From assembly GCA_958436175.1 (NCBI GenBank), contig CAUBJF010000008.1:1-64000 (forward strand): a stretch of 64,000 bases of DNA. Direction: 5' to 3'. Below are positions 44,022 through 54,200 of the stretch, piece by piece; positions within the stretch are counted from its first letter, which is position 1, and each line of letters opens with the position of its first letter. This DNA is from an uncultured Muribaculaceae bacterium (GTDB taxonomy: Bacteria > Bacteroidota > Bacteroidia > Bacteroidales > Muribaculaceae). The position numbers and the translations under genes are program-made. The notes beneath the pieces were generated by a model. That model had not been told where the DNA came from, made no database searches, and saw only the letters and a list, made by a program, of their open reading frames with translations.

Positions 44022-45334
44022 TCATCGCCGTCTCCGCTCATCTGCATAATGCGTTCGTTCATCCACTGTGAGTTGTTCTCTATGCCGCTGCGCAGATAGC
44101 GTAGCTTGCCGGGAGTGTTGTTCTTGCTCGATTCGGGCCAGCGAAGGTGGTTGGCCTCGTCGGCTGCGGTGCAGCGTTCGGCAAGCTCTTCGACGTAGGG
44201 ATAGATGGCCGGTAGCTTGGCATAGAATGCCTGCCATTCCTCGGCGAGGGCCTTGCGGAAAGCCTCGGTCTCGAAGATGGCCCCGATCCAGTGTACCAGC
44301 GAGTAGGCCGGATGGTCGTTCATCACCCAGTCGCTCTTCTGGCCGCCGTAGCATACGTCCCAGAGCGGCCCGAAATGCCATTTTTCATTCTCTCCGAGAT
44401 CCTTGTGGAGGTAGAAGCTGCCGTTGTAGCCGTCGGTGTCGTGCAGGAGCTCGCGGACGATGAAATAGCGTGCCACAGAGTGTGCGTCGATGTACTCGGC
44501 CCAGGCGTTGCCCGTGGGGTCGCCGCTGTAGATGGCGGCGTTCATGGCCGTAAACTGCTCGGTGAGATAGTCCTTCTGCACGGGCGAGAGCTCCTCGGGT
44601 GTCTTGTAAGTGACCCTCAGGCGAATGTTGCCGGTCTCGGGGATGGTTATCTGCGCCGGGTCGTTGTAGTTGTCGATTTCGACGAGCCAACCGCCGGTGA
44701 TGAGCGAGGGGTCCTCGCAGAGGTCTTTCTGCTCGAAGATATCGAGTCGCTTGGAGTCGATCTTCATGCTCTCGACCACGAAGTAGAGACCCTCGTAGTT
44801 GCCGTTGAGGACGAGTTCGACGGGTTCCATGCGCGGAGTCCAAGCCATGCCGGCCATGCGTCCCAACTCAAACCCGGCGTATGCGGCGAGCCAGTCAGCA
44901 TATCCTGCCGCGAAGGGGATGAGGGCGAAATGCTTGTGCCTGGGCATGCCCAGTACCTCGGTCTTCTTCTCGAACTTTACCTTGTAGGGCTTCTGTGGAA
45001 GCAGCCAGGAGGCGTTGCCGCGACCTTTGATAGTAAGCTCGGCGGGATTCTCGGCACTCGCCAGACCCTCGTAGCCGCCGTAGCCTTCGGGTACGGTTAT
45101 GTACATCCCGGCAGGGATTTTGGTCTCTTTGTCGACGATGGAATCGCCATTCTCGGTGTTGATATACATCAGCGGCAAGGTTCCGCTCGCCATGGAATCG
45201 GGATAGACCGGACGCTCTTCTTCCCCGTTGGGTGGGGTAGGATTTGGTTTTGGTTCTTCGTTTTCAGTGCAGGAATGCGCAGTCAGCAGCGCGGCCAGGG
45301 CGCAGAGCACCATGGTCATTTTTCGTAACTTCAT
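44018..45334 (-). CDS. CotH-kinase family lipoprotein
   Basis: A 438-residue lipoprotein (signal ending in TAHSC, then TENEEPKP, an acidic export-type sequence). The CotH domain spans about 95-400 with GRGNASW, a VEIDNYNDPAQ segment and the acidic FGPLWDVCYGG. Bacterial CotH phosphorylates spore-coat proteins; in Bacteroidetes such surface proteins are common and the substrate is unknown. The last codons overlap an odd out-of-frame remnant, so the C-terminus may be altered. Confidence 0.85.
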   Translation of the reverse strand: MKLRKMTMVLCALAALLTAHSCTENEEPKPNPTPPNGEEERPVYPDSMASGTLPLMYINTENGDSIVDKETKIPAGMYITVPEGYGGYEGLASAENPAELTIKGRGNASWLLPQKPYKVKFEKKTEVLGMPRHKHFALIPFAAGYADWLAAYAGFELGRMAGMAWTPRMEPVELVLNGNYEGLYFVVESMKIDSKRLDIFEQKDLCEDPSLITGGWLVEIDNYNDPAQITIPETGNIRLRVTYKTPEELSPVQKDYLTEQFTAMNAAIYSGDPTGNAWAEYIDAHSVARYFIVRELLHDTDGYNGSFYLHKDLGENEKWHFGPLWDVCYGGQKSDWVMNDHPAYSLVHWIGAIFETEAFRKALAEEWQAFYAKLPAIYPYVEELAERCTAADEANHLRWPESSKNNTPGKLRYLRSGIENNSQWMNERIMQMSGDGDD

Positions 45335-45442
45335 TTTTGATTGGTTAAGGAGAAAGGAATTAGTGATAATTTGGGAATGATAACGAGGGAATAATTAATC
45401 AATTGGTCATTTTGTTCGAATTGGTTAAAGTGAGTAATTGGT

Positions 45443-45820
45443 TTATTCTCCGAAGAAATATCCTATATAATCGTTGCCGAGGGAGGTGCTTATTTCGAGC
45501 GAGAAAACGCCGACATTCAGGGGTGCCGAAAGCGTGATTTCCGTTTCGGTGGAGCCTACGGTATAGGCACAGACTTCGCCCAGTTCATCCTTTACGAGAA
45601 CTTCCGCCATGCCTTCCGGCTCGTCGAATGTGACAGAGACACAATCGCCATCCATATAAGCATGGATTGATTCGATATATGCTCCAGGCGCATGTGGATT
45701 ATCCCCTTTATTTGTATATTTTTTTAAGGGTATAGTTTTTGGTTGAGAGGGTTCACTCGCAATGGCATTAATTGCGAAGAAAAGCATGAAAATGCTAAGG
45801 ATTGAGATGACTTTTTTCAT
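45443..45820 (-). CDS. DUF3244-like secreted protein
   Basis: A 125-residue exported protein (signal about 1-21). The mature part is a small Ig-like beta-sandwich typical of DUF3244: VSVTFDEPEGMAEVLVKDELGEVCAYT and a Gly/Tyr/Phe end, YIGYFFGE. It lies 187 bases from, and divergent to, a membrane-spanning TPR/HTH regulator, a pairing often seen in Bacteroides. Function unknown; an envelope signal or ligand for the regulator is a guess. Confidence 0.75.
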   Translation of the reverse strand: MKKVISILSIFMLFFAINAIASEPSQPKTIPLKKYTNKGDNPHAPGAYIESIHAYMDGDCVSVTFDEPEGMAEVLVKDELGEVCAYTVGSTETEITLSAPLNVGVFSLEISTSLGNDYIGYFFGE

Positions 45821-45846
45821 TAGATTTTATTTGTTTATATTCTCTG

Positions 45847-45854
45847 CAAAGTTA
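45847..45854 (-). promoter_or_regulatory. -7 box of the DUF3244 gene
   Basis: TAACTTTG on the minus strand, 26 bases before the ATG at 45820. It faces the three GTATGCAAAT copies. Confidence 0.55.
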
Positions 45855-45888
45855 CAGCTTTGGAAGGGTTAAATCCAAGAAAAAGGGG

Positions 45889-45982
45889 GTATGCAAATCG
45901 CGTATAACATTCTGACTAATAAGTAATTAAAAATAATTACAGTATGCAAATAAAAAGAGGGATAACAAAGGGGTATGCAAAT
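45889..45982 (+). promoter_or_regulatory. three direct copies of GTATGCAAAT between divergent genes
   Basis: Exact 10-mers at 45889-45898, 45942-45951 and 45973-45982. Two have GGGG or GGG in front. The third lies about 14 bases before the TAATTTTG box of the regulator gene, overlapping the -33 zone. They look like binding sites for a regulator, most simply the protein encoded at 46008. Confidence 0.55.
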
Positions 45983-45995
45983 GATAAAAAACAGC

Positions 45996-46003
45996 TAATT
46001 TTG
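45996..46003 (+). promoter_or_regulatory. -7 box of the TPR/HTH regulator
   Basis: TAATTTTG ends 4 bases before the ATG at 46008, predicting a leaderless transcript. Confidence 0.55.
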
Positions 46004-46007
46004 CGAC

Positions 46008-47717
46008 ATGAGAACTATAGCCCTGACCATAATCATCCTTCTTGTTTCGCTGAGTTCCTGTAACGACAGCAACGATAAAATCCTTTCGGAAATCGAGACT
46101 GGCATAACCGTAAACCCTGTAAAATCGTTTTCGCTTTTGGACAGTATTGAATATTCAGGATTGACAAGGGGGCAAAAAGCCCGTTATGCTGTAATGACAG
46201 CACAGCTTGAGGCAATCCTGCATTATCCAGTCACTAATTACGAGAGGCTCGATTCCGCCATAGATTACTATCAGAAGCGTGTCATTCGAGATGACAGATG
46301 GCTTATGATGGCTGCTTTCTATAAAGCAATGTATGATTATGATGAAGGCAACTGCCAAATGAGCATGAATAATGCATTATGGGCCTTGGAGATAGCATTG
46401 GAAAGAAAGGATTATCTTTGGTGCGGAAGAATTTATAGGCTAATGGCCGAGATAGATGAATCCACCCTCAATATGCAGGAGATGCGAAAGAACGCTCATC
46501 TGGCAGCCCATTATTTCAGACAAATAGATTCTTTAGGTCATTATCAGTACACTGTTTTATGGGAAGCCGGAGTAATATCTAATCTCGGAGAACCCGCGAA
46601 AGCAATTGAGCTGATTGACAGTATGTATGCTGAGATTCCATATTATTCTAATGCGACAGAAGATTATTCAAATGATTTACGAGCAGAAATGTTGAGACGA
46701 AGCGGACACCCGCAAGAGGCATACAAGGTATGGGGGAAAATTCCTCGCTCATTCTGGGAAGGGGATATCGACTGTATAGTTACTTTCGGAAACATCCTTA
46801 TAGATGTCGGGAAGGCGGACAGCTGCGAGGTGCTGGTGGATGAAGTCCTGTCGCGCGGAGATTCGGTCGAGATCAATCATCCCGATTTCCTGTACTTACG
46901 CTACCGCCTTGCGCAGGAGCGCGGCGACTACCGAGAGGCTCTGGACCACTACGTTCGCTCCTCGTCGACGCTCTACGACATGGTAAGGACCATGATGGGC
47001 AACAGTGCCGCCAAGTTCCAGGGCGAGTTCTACAAAGAGCAGTCGGCGCGGCGCAAGCAGGAGTACGAGCTGCGGCGCAAGATATATATCGGGACGACCG
47101 CCGCTGTCATACTTCTGGCTTTGATACTGGTGCTACGCATCCGGGGCAAGCTGAAGCGCCGCCGCGCCGAGCTGGAGAGCCTGAAGGACGAAATCATAGG
47201 CCTCCGCGACGAGACATCGCGCATGACGGCCGAAATCGGCGACATGCAGCGGCGTGCCGAGAGCAATGTCGCCGTACGCGACAGCCTCGAGAGCCTGCGC
47301 TCCGACCTCGCGGCCAACCTCTCGCGCATAATCCAGACCTTCGGCGAATCGGTCGACGACAAGAGCAAGAAGCAGGTGGCCGAACGCCTGAAGGAGCTGC
47401 GCGCCTACCTCAACGGCGACACGAAATACGCCGGTATAGAGCGCGACCTCGACTGCATCACCGGCGGCCTCTTCGGGGAGCTTCGCAGGGAGGTGCCACG
47501 TGCCCGGGAGACCGACATACGTGCCGCCATGCTTCAAGCCCTCGGCATGACGCGCCGGGGCATAGCGACATATATGGGCATAAACGCCCTGACGCTCTAT
47601 TCCAACCTCTACCGCTTCCGCAAGACCGTCCGCAGTTCCGGCTGGGACCGCGGCGAGGAGTTCGTCGCCCTCATGCGCAGGGGCATCGACGACGAACAGC
47701 CAGACGAAGACCTCTGA
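46008..47717 (+). CDS. membrane-spanning TPR/HTH transcriptional regulator
   Basis: A 569-residue protein. A signal or lipoprotein-like N-terminus (LVSLSSC) leads to a periplasmic helical TPR-like domain (about 25-345), a transmembrane helix (about 358-378), a cytoplasmic coiled coil (380-430) and a C-terminal helix-turn-helix-like part (DIRAAMLQALGMTRRGIATY...LTLYSNLYRFRK, about 500-540). This is the layout of one-component membrane regulators in Bacteroidetes (DUF6377-like). The first ~790 bases are AT-rich and the rest GC-rich, with a sharp change near 46795. It is divergent from the DUF3244 gene and may bind GTATGCAAAT repeats between them. Confidence 0.78.
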   Translation: MRTIALTIIILLVSLSSCNDSNDKILSEIETGITVNPVKSFSLLDSIEYSGLTRGQKARYAVMTAQLEAILHYPVTNYERLDSAIDYYQKRVIRDDRWLMMAAFYKAMYDYDEGNCQMSMNNALWALEIALERKDYLWCGRIYRLMAEIDESTLNMQEMRKNAHLAAHYFRQIDSLGHYQYTVLWEAGVISNLGEPAKAIELIDSMYAEIPYYSNATEDYSNDLRAEMLRRSGHPQEAYKVWGKIPRSFWEGDIDCIVTFGNILIDVGKADSCEVLVDEVLSRGDSVEINHPDFLYLRYRLAQERGDYREALDHYVRSSSTLYDMVRTMMGNSAAKFQGEFYKEQSARRKQEYELRRKIYIGTTAAVILLALILVLRIRGKLKRRRAELESLKDEIIGLRDETSRMTAEIGDMQRRAESNVAVRDSLESLRSDLAANLSRIIQTFGESVDDKSKKQVAERLKELRAYLNGDTKYAGIERDLDCITGGLFGELRREVPRARETDIRAAMLQALGMTRRGIATYMGINALTLYSNLYRFRKTVRSSGWDRGEEFVALMRRGIDDEQPDEDL

Positions 47718-47813
47718 TATAAGTTTATCCGGCGCGAAGGGGGAAGTCCCGGGACGACATACCATCGATGACGAAATCTAAGCGATAAAAAATCAAAAAT
47801 AAAGCAAAAAAGC

Positions 47814-47842
47814 TTGGAATTGAATAATTTTTAGTATTTTTG
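47814..47842 (+). promoter_or_regulatory. promoter of the DUF349 gene
   Basis: TTG at 47814-47816, an 18-base spacer, TATTTTTG at 47835-47842. Leader of about 45 bases to the ATG at 47893. Confidence 0.6.
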
Positions 47843-47892
47843 GGGCACAAAAGCCTGTAAGGGGCTCCTTAACAAACTAAGAAAAATACACG

Positions 47893-49782
47893 ATGGACAT
47901 GCATGAACCGTCGATGACTCCCGAAAAAGAGCAGCCGACGACCTCCGAAATCGAAGCACCGGAAACCGCAGCCGATGCCGGAATCACTACCGATGCGGTA
48001 TCTGATACCAACGAAACGCCTCAGCCTGAAGCAGAAGTCAAAGCCGAAGAAATGATGACCGAGGGCGAACTCGAAGCCGAGGACGCCGCACCACGCTACG
48101 TCAAAACCGCCGAAGAGCTTCTCGAAACGGCAAAATCATTGCTTGAGAAAAATCCGGCTGAGATTGGTGCCGACGAGCTCCGCGCCCTGAACCGTAATTT
48201 CAGCATGCTCCATAAGAACAACACAGTTTCCGACGACAATGCCGACAAGGATGGCGGCCAGCCCGAAGACCCCCTTATGACAGAACTGGCAGAGATCGTC
48301 GAGAAGCTTCGCCGCGCCAAGGCAGAATGGAACGAAGAGCAGGAAAAGCTCCGTGCCGAAAACCTCGTACGCAAAAACGCCATCATCGACGAGATCAACG
48401 CCATGGCCGAGGATGCCGACAGCGTCAACCGCACATTCCCGCGCTACCGCGAGCTTCAGGAAGAGTTCAACTCCCTGGGCGATGTTGACCCCACGGAGGA
48501 AAAGAACGTCTGGAAACGTTTCCAGGACGCAAGGGAGAAATACTCCGACAACCTCAAGATCAACAAAGAACTCCGCGACTACGACTTCAAGAAAAATCTC
48601 GCAGAGAAGGAAATACTCCTAAAGGATGCCCAGGCCCTCATCGAGCTTGAGGATGTCATCGACGCATACCGCCGCCTGCAGGACCTCCACAACAAATGGC
48701 GCCAGATAGGCCCCGTCGCCAAGGAACGCCGCGACGACATATGGAACAGCTTCCGCGAGGCTTCCGCCGAAGTCAACAAGCGCTATCAGGCATTCTTCGA
48801 GGCCCGCAAGGCCGTAGAAGCCCAGAACCAGGAGGCCAAGACAGCCATCTGCGAGCGTCTCGAGGCTCTCGACTGGAGCGAGGTGAAGACATTCGCCGGA
48901 TGGGACGAGATGACAAAGACCATCCTCGCCGCTCAGGAAGAATGGAACAAGATAGGTTTCGCCTCCAAGAAAGTGAACCACAAGCTCTTCCAGCGTTTCC
49001 GCAAGCAATGCGACGAATTCTTCGCCGCCAAGGCAGCACATTTCCGCCAGACACGTGAAACCCTGGCCGAAAACCTCGCCCACAAGCAGCAGCTCGTCGA
49101 ACGTGCCGAAGCGCTTACCGAGAGCAGCGAATGGCGCAAGGCTACCGACGAGTTCCTCGAGATGCAGAAGGAATGGAAGACCATCGGCGCCATACCCAAG
49201 AAATACAGCGAGAGCCTCTGGAAACGCTTCACCACCGCATGCGACAATTTCTTCGACCGCAAGAAGAAGGCCGGTTCCGGCACTCGTCGTGCCGAAGCCG
49301 CCAACCTCAAGGCCAAGCGCGAAATCATAGGCCAGCTGTCGGCACTCGTCAGCGAAGCCCCGGACAAGGAAACAGCCATGAACGAGCTGCGCCGCCTCCA
49401 GAACCTATGGCAGGAAACAGGCCACGTTCCTTTCCGCGAGAAAGACAAAATCTATGAAGCCTACCGCTCGGCTGTCGACAACATCCGCGAACACTTCGCC
49501 ATCGCCGAACGCGGTGCACGCCGCGACCGCTTCGAGGCTTCCGTTGCCGAAATCGAAGGTGACAACGACAAGATATACCGCGAACGCGAACGCCTCGCCC
49601 GTGCCCTCGACGCCCGGCGCAACGAGCTCAGGACCTACGAGAACAACCTCGGATTCCTGTCGTCGAAATCCAAGTCGGGCGACTCGCTCATGCGCGATAT
49701 GTCGCGCCGTATCGAACGCCTCAAGGCCGACATCGACGAGCTCCAGGAGAAGATAGGACTGCTCGACGCAAAGCTTTCTTAA
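47893..49782 (+). CDS. DUF349-repeat coiled-coil protein
   Basis: A 629-residue soluble protein. After an acidic, disordered N-terminus (about 1-65) come several DUF349 helical repeats with the pattern Fxxx(C/A)xxF(F/Y): for example WNSFREASAEVNKRYQAFFEARK, LFQRFRKQCDEFFAAKAAHF and LWKRFTTACDNFFDRKKK. It ends in a coiled coil. DUF349 proteins are abundant in Bacteroidetes and Actinobacteria without firm function. An in-frame ATG two codons in is an alternative start. Confidence 0.88.
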   Translation: MDMHEPSMTPEKEQPTTSEIEAPETAADAGITTDAVSDTNETPQPEAEVKAEEMMTEGELEAEDAAPRYVKTAEELLETAKSLLEKNPAEIGADELRALNRNFSMLHKNNTVSDDNADKDGGQPEDPLMTELAEIVEKLRRAKAEWNEEQEKLRAENLVRKNAIIDEINAMAEDADSVNRTFPRYRELQEEFNSLGDVDPTEEKNVWKRFQDAREKYSDNLKINKELRDYDFKKNLAEKEILLKDAQALIELEDVIDAYRRLQDLHNKWRQIGPVAKERRDDIWNSFREASAEVNKRYQAFFEARKAVEAQNQEAKTAICERLEALDWSEVKTFAGWDEMTKTILAAQEEWNKIGFASKKVNHKLFQRFRKQCDEFFAAKAAHFRQTRETLAENLAHKQQLVERAEALTESSEWRKATDEFLEMQKEWKTIGAIPKKYSESLWKRFTTACDNFFDRKKKAGSGTRRAEAANLKAKREIIGQLSALVSEAPDKETAMNELRRLQNLWQETGHVPFREKDKIYEAYRSAVDNIREHFAIAERGARRDRFEASVAEIEGDNDKIYRERERLARALDARRNELRTYENNLGFLSSKSKSGDSLMRDMSRRIERLKADIDELQEKIGLLDAKLS

Positions 49783-49799
49783 GCTACTACTATACTCAC

Positions 49800-49838
49800 G
49801 GCGACGCGGAGGCCTCTGACAGACACCTCCACGTCGCC
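49800..49838 (+). terminator. hairpin after the DUF349 gene
   Basis: Arms GGCGACGCGGAGG and CCTCCACGTCGCC pair with one mismatch across a 13-base loop. There is no T run after it, so it may be only a weak terminator or an RNA-stability element between the two genes. Confidence 0.45.
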
Positions 49839-49863
49839 GCCTTAATCCCCGCATAACCAATCC

Positions 49864-51258
49864 ATGCCACAGCAAGAGCGAAACAACGACAGTTCGAAAA
49901 ATATCCAGAAATACTTCGCGGTCGGCGATATCCTCATCGTCAACCTGCTCTATGTGTTCCTGATATTCTCCCTGCCCGAGGTCCGCGACAACGATATCTA
50001 TCTGCGCCAGATGTGGCTCCTCGTCAACGTGTGCTGCATGCCGGCGCTCGCTGCCGGGCACATGCGCGAGCACGAGCAGCGCGCAATACTCATGGAGCGA
50101 GTCATGCGTTCGTCACTCCTGTTCGTGACAGTACATGCGCTCTTCCTTCTGTCGCTGACAGCCTTCCTGCATATCGATGAGCTGGCGGCACGCGTCTACA
50201 TCATCTTCTACACCCTCCTGGCCCTGTTGCTGATGTTCTTCAAGCTCGTGCTGAACTATGCGCTCAAAATGTACCGCCGCAAAGGCTACAACTTTGCCCG
50301 CGTGGCCATCATCGGTGCCGGCGCAACGGCCGAGCGGCTTGCCACGCACATGAGAAGCGACCCAGGATTCGGCTACACCATCATCGGTTTCTTCGACGAC
50401 AAGCCCGACCATAATTTCTCCTCCGGCAAGACATATGCTCTCAGCGAACTTGCCAGAATTGTCGAAGAAAAGGACGTAAGGCAGATTTTCTATACCCTGT
50501 CGGGCAACGACGGCTCTCTTGCCGACATCATCAAGATCAGCGACGACCACTGCGTCGACTTCTACTATGTGCCGCAGATACCGAAGACGCTGCGCCGCCG
50601 CTTCGAGCTGCACAGCATAGGCGCGATGCCGGTGCTGACGATACGCCGCAACCCCCTGCAGAGCCTCTTCAACAGAAGCGTCAAGCGTGCCTTCGACATT
50701 GTCGTATCCTCGGTGTTCCTCTGCTTCTATCCCCTGATATATATCCCTGTGGCGATAGCCATAAAGCTCAGCTCGCCCGGCCCGGTCTATTTCAGGCAGG
50801 AACGTACGGGCTATCGCGGCCGCTCGTTCCAGTGTCTCAAATTCCGCACGATGCGCGTCAATGCCGACAGCGACTCGCGTCAGGCCACCAAAGACGACCC
50901 TCGCAAGACCAAGATCGGCGACTTCCTGCGCCGCAGCTCCATCGACGAGCTGCCGCAGTTCATCAACGTCTGGAAAGGAGACATGTCCATCATCGGGCCG
51001 CGTCCGCACATGCTCAAGCACACCGAACTGTACACCTCGCTCATCGACCAGTACATGGTGCGCCATGCCGTAAAACCGGGCATCACGGGCTGGGCGCAGG
51101 TCAACGGCTACCGCGGCATCACCGACGAACTGTGGAAGATGGAACGACGCGTTGAGCACGACGTATGGTACATCGAAAACTGGACCTTCCTGCTGGATCT
51201 CAAAATCATGGCCCGTACCATCATAAACGTCTTCGGAGGGGAGAAGAACGCCTTCTGA
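49864..51258 (+). CDS. polyprenyl glycosylphosphotransferase (WcaJ/undecaprenyl-phosphate glucose-1-P transferase type)
   Basis: A 464-residue membrane enzyme that starts extracellular polysaccharide repeat units by moving a sugar phosphate from UDP-sugar to undecaprenyl phosphate. It has four N-terminal helices, a CoA-binding-like Rossmann domain (VAIIGAGATAERLATHM), a fifth helix (SVFLCFYPLIYIPVAIAIKL) and the catalytic domain with KLSSPGPVYFRQERTGYRG, KFRTMR, DELPQFINVWKGDMSIIGPRP and GITGWAQVNGYRG. Full family length. Confidence 0.93.
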   Translation: MPQQERNNDSSKNIQKYFAVGDILIVNLLYVFLIFSLPEVRDNDIYLRQMWLLVNVCCMPALAAGHMREHEQRAILMERVMRSSLLFVTVHALFLLSLTAFLHIDELAARVYIIFYTLLALLLMFFKLVLNYALKMYRRKGYNFARVAIIGAGATAERLATHMRSDPGFGYTIIGFFDDKPDHNFSSGKTYALSELARIVEEKDVRQIFYTLSGNDGSLADIIKISDDHCVDFYYVPQIPKTLRRRFELHSIGAMPVLTIRRNPLQSLFNRSVKRAFDIVVSSVFLCFYPLIYIPVAIAIKLSSPGPVYFRQERTGYRGRSFQCLKFRTMRVNADSDSRQATKDDPRKTKIGDFLRRSSIDELPQFINVWKGDMSIIGPRPHMLKHTELYTSLIDQYMVRHAVKPGITGWAQVNGYRGITDELWKMERRVEHDVWYIENWTFLLDLKIMARTIINVFGGEKNAF

Positions 51259-51265
51259 AAACACT

Positions 51266-54200
51266 ATGCTGACAATCTATAAAGCCTCAGCCGGTTCCGG
51301 CAAGACATTTACCCTCGCTTACAACTACATACAGATGCTTCTGGGCGTTAAGGCCGGAGACACGGGCAGCTATGTGCTCAACTCCGACCGCTATGCCCCG
51401 GGAGGGCACCGTTTCGCCTGCCGCCACAAGGGCATCCTCGCCATAACCTTCACCAACGCGGCTACCGAGGAGATGAAGTCGCGCATAGTCAGGGAACTCG
51501 ATGTGCTCGCAGCCGGAGGGGAGTCGCCCTATACGGCCATGCTGATAAAAGAGTACGGCTGCACCGAGGCAGAACTGAAAGATTGTGCCGGTCTCGCCCT
51601 CGGAGAGATGCTCTACGACTACGGCAATTTCAATGTCAGCACCATCGACTCCTTCTTCCAGACAGTGCTCCGCACTTTCTCGCGCGAAGTTGATCACCAG
51701 GGCGACTACGAGCTCAGCCTTCAGCTCACGGAAGTACTGACGCAGAGCGTGTCGCTGATGCTCGACGACCTCAACTACTCGCAGCCCGACAACGCCAGAG
51801 TCCTCAAGGATTTCATACGGTCCTACACCTTTTCAAAGCTCGGCGAGGGCAAGAGCTACAACTTCTTCAACCGATCCGGCTCACTGCTGACCAAGCTGTC
51901 GTCGTCGACGGCCTCGGCCCTCGACGAGGAAATATACACCGACAATGCCGACCGCGTGCACAACTATCTTGCCGACCCGGCAACGCTCGATGCCTTCGAT
52001 GCCGCTCTTGCGGAGGCCATAAAGAAGATTGATTCCTGGCTCAAGATACGCGCCTCGGAATTCATCGCTTTCCGCGAAAAGGCCGGGATACCGCCGGATG
52101 CATACAACAGATATATCAACGGGCTGCTCGACAAGGCTGTCAGCGACCCGTCGTCGGTAGGGACCACACAGGCAGGGAGCAGCACGGCCCGGCTCCTTGC
52201 CGACCCCGGACCCGACCTGAAGCCCTTCTATGTCGCAGCACGTCTGAAAGCCAATATGCGCTTCGGCGACGAGCTTGTCACCCTTATGGACTATGGCCGA
52301 CGTTTCGGTGAAGTACTCGTCGGCGACGTGCCGCGCAAAGTCCTGTATGCCGAAATCCGCCAGAACCTGCCATTGCTGAGGTTCATAGGCGTAGCAGAGG
52401 TGTATCTGCGCAACTTCATGCGCGACAACAACATAGTGCTTATCTCCGATACGGGCGACCTGCTTCGGCGCATCATCAGCGATGCCGAGATGCCATTCAT
52501 CTACGAACGCCTCGGCATGCAGCTGCGCAGCCTCCTAATCGATGAGTTCCAGGACACGTCGCATCTGCAGTGGCATAACCTGCGTCCGCTCGTGGCCAAC
52601 AGTATCAGCGAGGGTCACGACAGCCTCATTATCGGCGACGAGAAGCAGGCCATCTACCGTTTCCGCAACTCCGACAGCTCCCTGCTCGGCCATCACGTCG
52701 GCGAGGTCGACTTCCCGGTAGGGAAAGCCATGCGGGGCAGCGATGCCGCCGACAATACGAACCATCGCAGCTCCGGCGGCGTGGTGCGCTTCAACAACAC
52801 GCTTTTCAGGCGTATGGCCGCCGACCTCGGTGTCGACAGTTACGGCAATGTAGTGCAGACAGTGGCAAAGGACAAAGCCTCCGAACCGGCATACGTGAAG
52901 CTTGCCTTCATAGATACCGACAGCACCGAACGGGACGAAGTGATCGAGGATATGGCACAGGACATGCTGCGCCAGCACGGGGCGGGCTACCGGTGGAAGG
53001 ACATACTCATCCTTACGCGACAGCGCGAAGAAGCCAAGGCTGTGGCGGAATATCTCATGCAGCATCATCCCGATATCCGCATTCTTTCGAACGAGGCCCT
53101 GATGCTCAACAGCTCGCCGGCGGTACGCACCATCATATCTCTGCTGAAGCTTGTCGAGCAGTCGTACGGCAGCCGCAAAGACGAGGACAAGGCTTCCGAG
53201 GCCCCGCGCTATGCCTCGCGCGACGACATCGTCATGATGATAAGCCGTTTCAACTACTTCCGGTCGGCCGGACTGCCCGTCGAGGAAGCCCTTGAGACAT
53301 CCCTTTCATACGATGCCGACGGCACTGATGCCCTCAACCGTAGCGTACTGGACATACGCATGAAGAATCCGGCCAATATCGTGGCTCTTATCGAGGCTAT
53401 CATAGCCCTCAAGATTCCGGAAGAGCAACGCAGGAAAGAATATGCCTATATCACAGCCCTGCAGGACATAGCCGTGAACCACTGCGACAGCCCCGATCCC
53501 TCGATATCGGCATTCGTAGCCGAGTACGAGCGCAATATCGACAAGTGGGCCATCAAGGCATCGAACGACATCGACGCAGTCGAGATAATGACGATCCACA
53601 AGTCGAAGGGCCTGGAAAGGGCATGCGTCCATATCCCCTTTGCCGACTGGAAACTCAGCGTCCGCAGCCCCGAGATGTGGCTGCCCTTCGGACACCTGGA
53701 CGGCTTCGACGACAGCATCGTCCCTCCTCTGCTGCGGGCTCCAGTGTCGGGTTCGAGCATTCTCCGTAATGAAACCGTATCGCCCTTCGCCAAATTCCTC
53801 GCGGACGACGACAAAGCCGTCGTCACCGACAACCTGAACCTTGCCTACGTAGCCTTCACCCGCGCCGGACGCGAGCTGTGCGTCCATTCGGGCGTGAAGA
53901 ATGTCGGGGCTTGGCTCCACAAGGCTTTTGACGTGCCTGACACTTCCGATATGTCGTGCGACGACAAACTGATGCCCCTCGGCGAGTTTTTCGACCGCGA
54001 AACCGACAGCTTCACCTACGGCGAGCCCACAGCGCCCGACGGCAGGGAGAAAAAGAACGTTCTGCCTCCGATTGAAGCCGGCGAGTACAAGGTCTTTTTC
54101 CGGCGCGATGCAGGCACGCTGACATCTATCGACGATGTGCTTGCCGTAGACCCCGAAATCGGAGGCGAAGTCGAGAATCCCTGCGTCGACGAAATACCGG

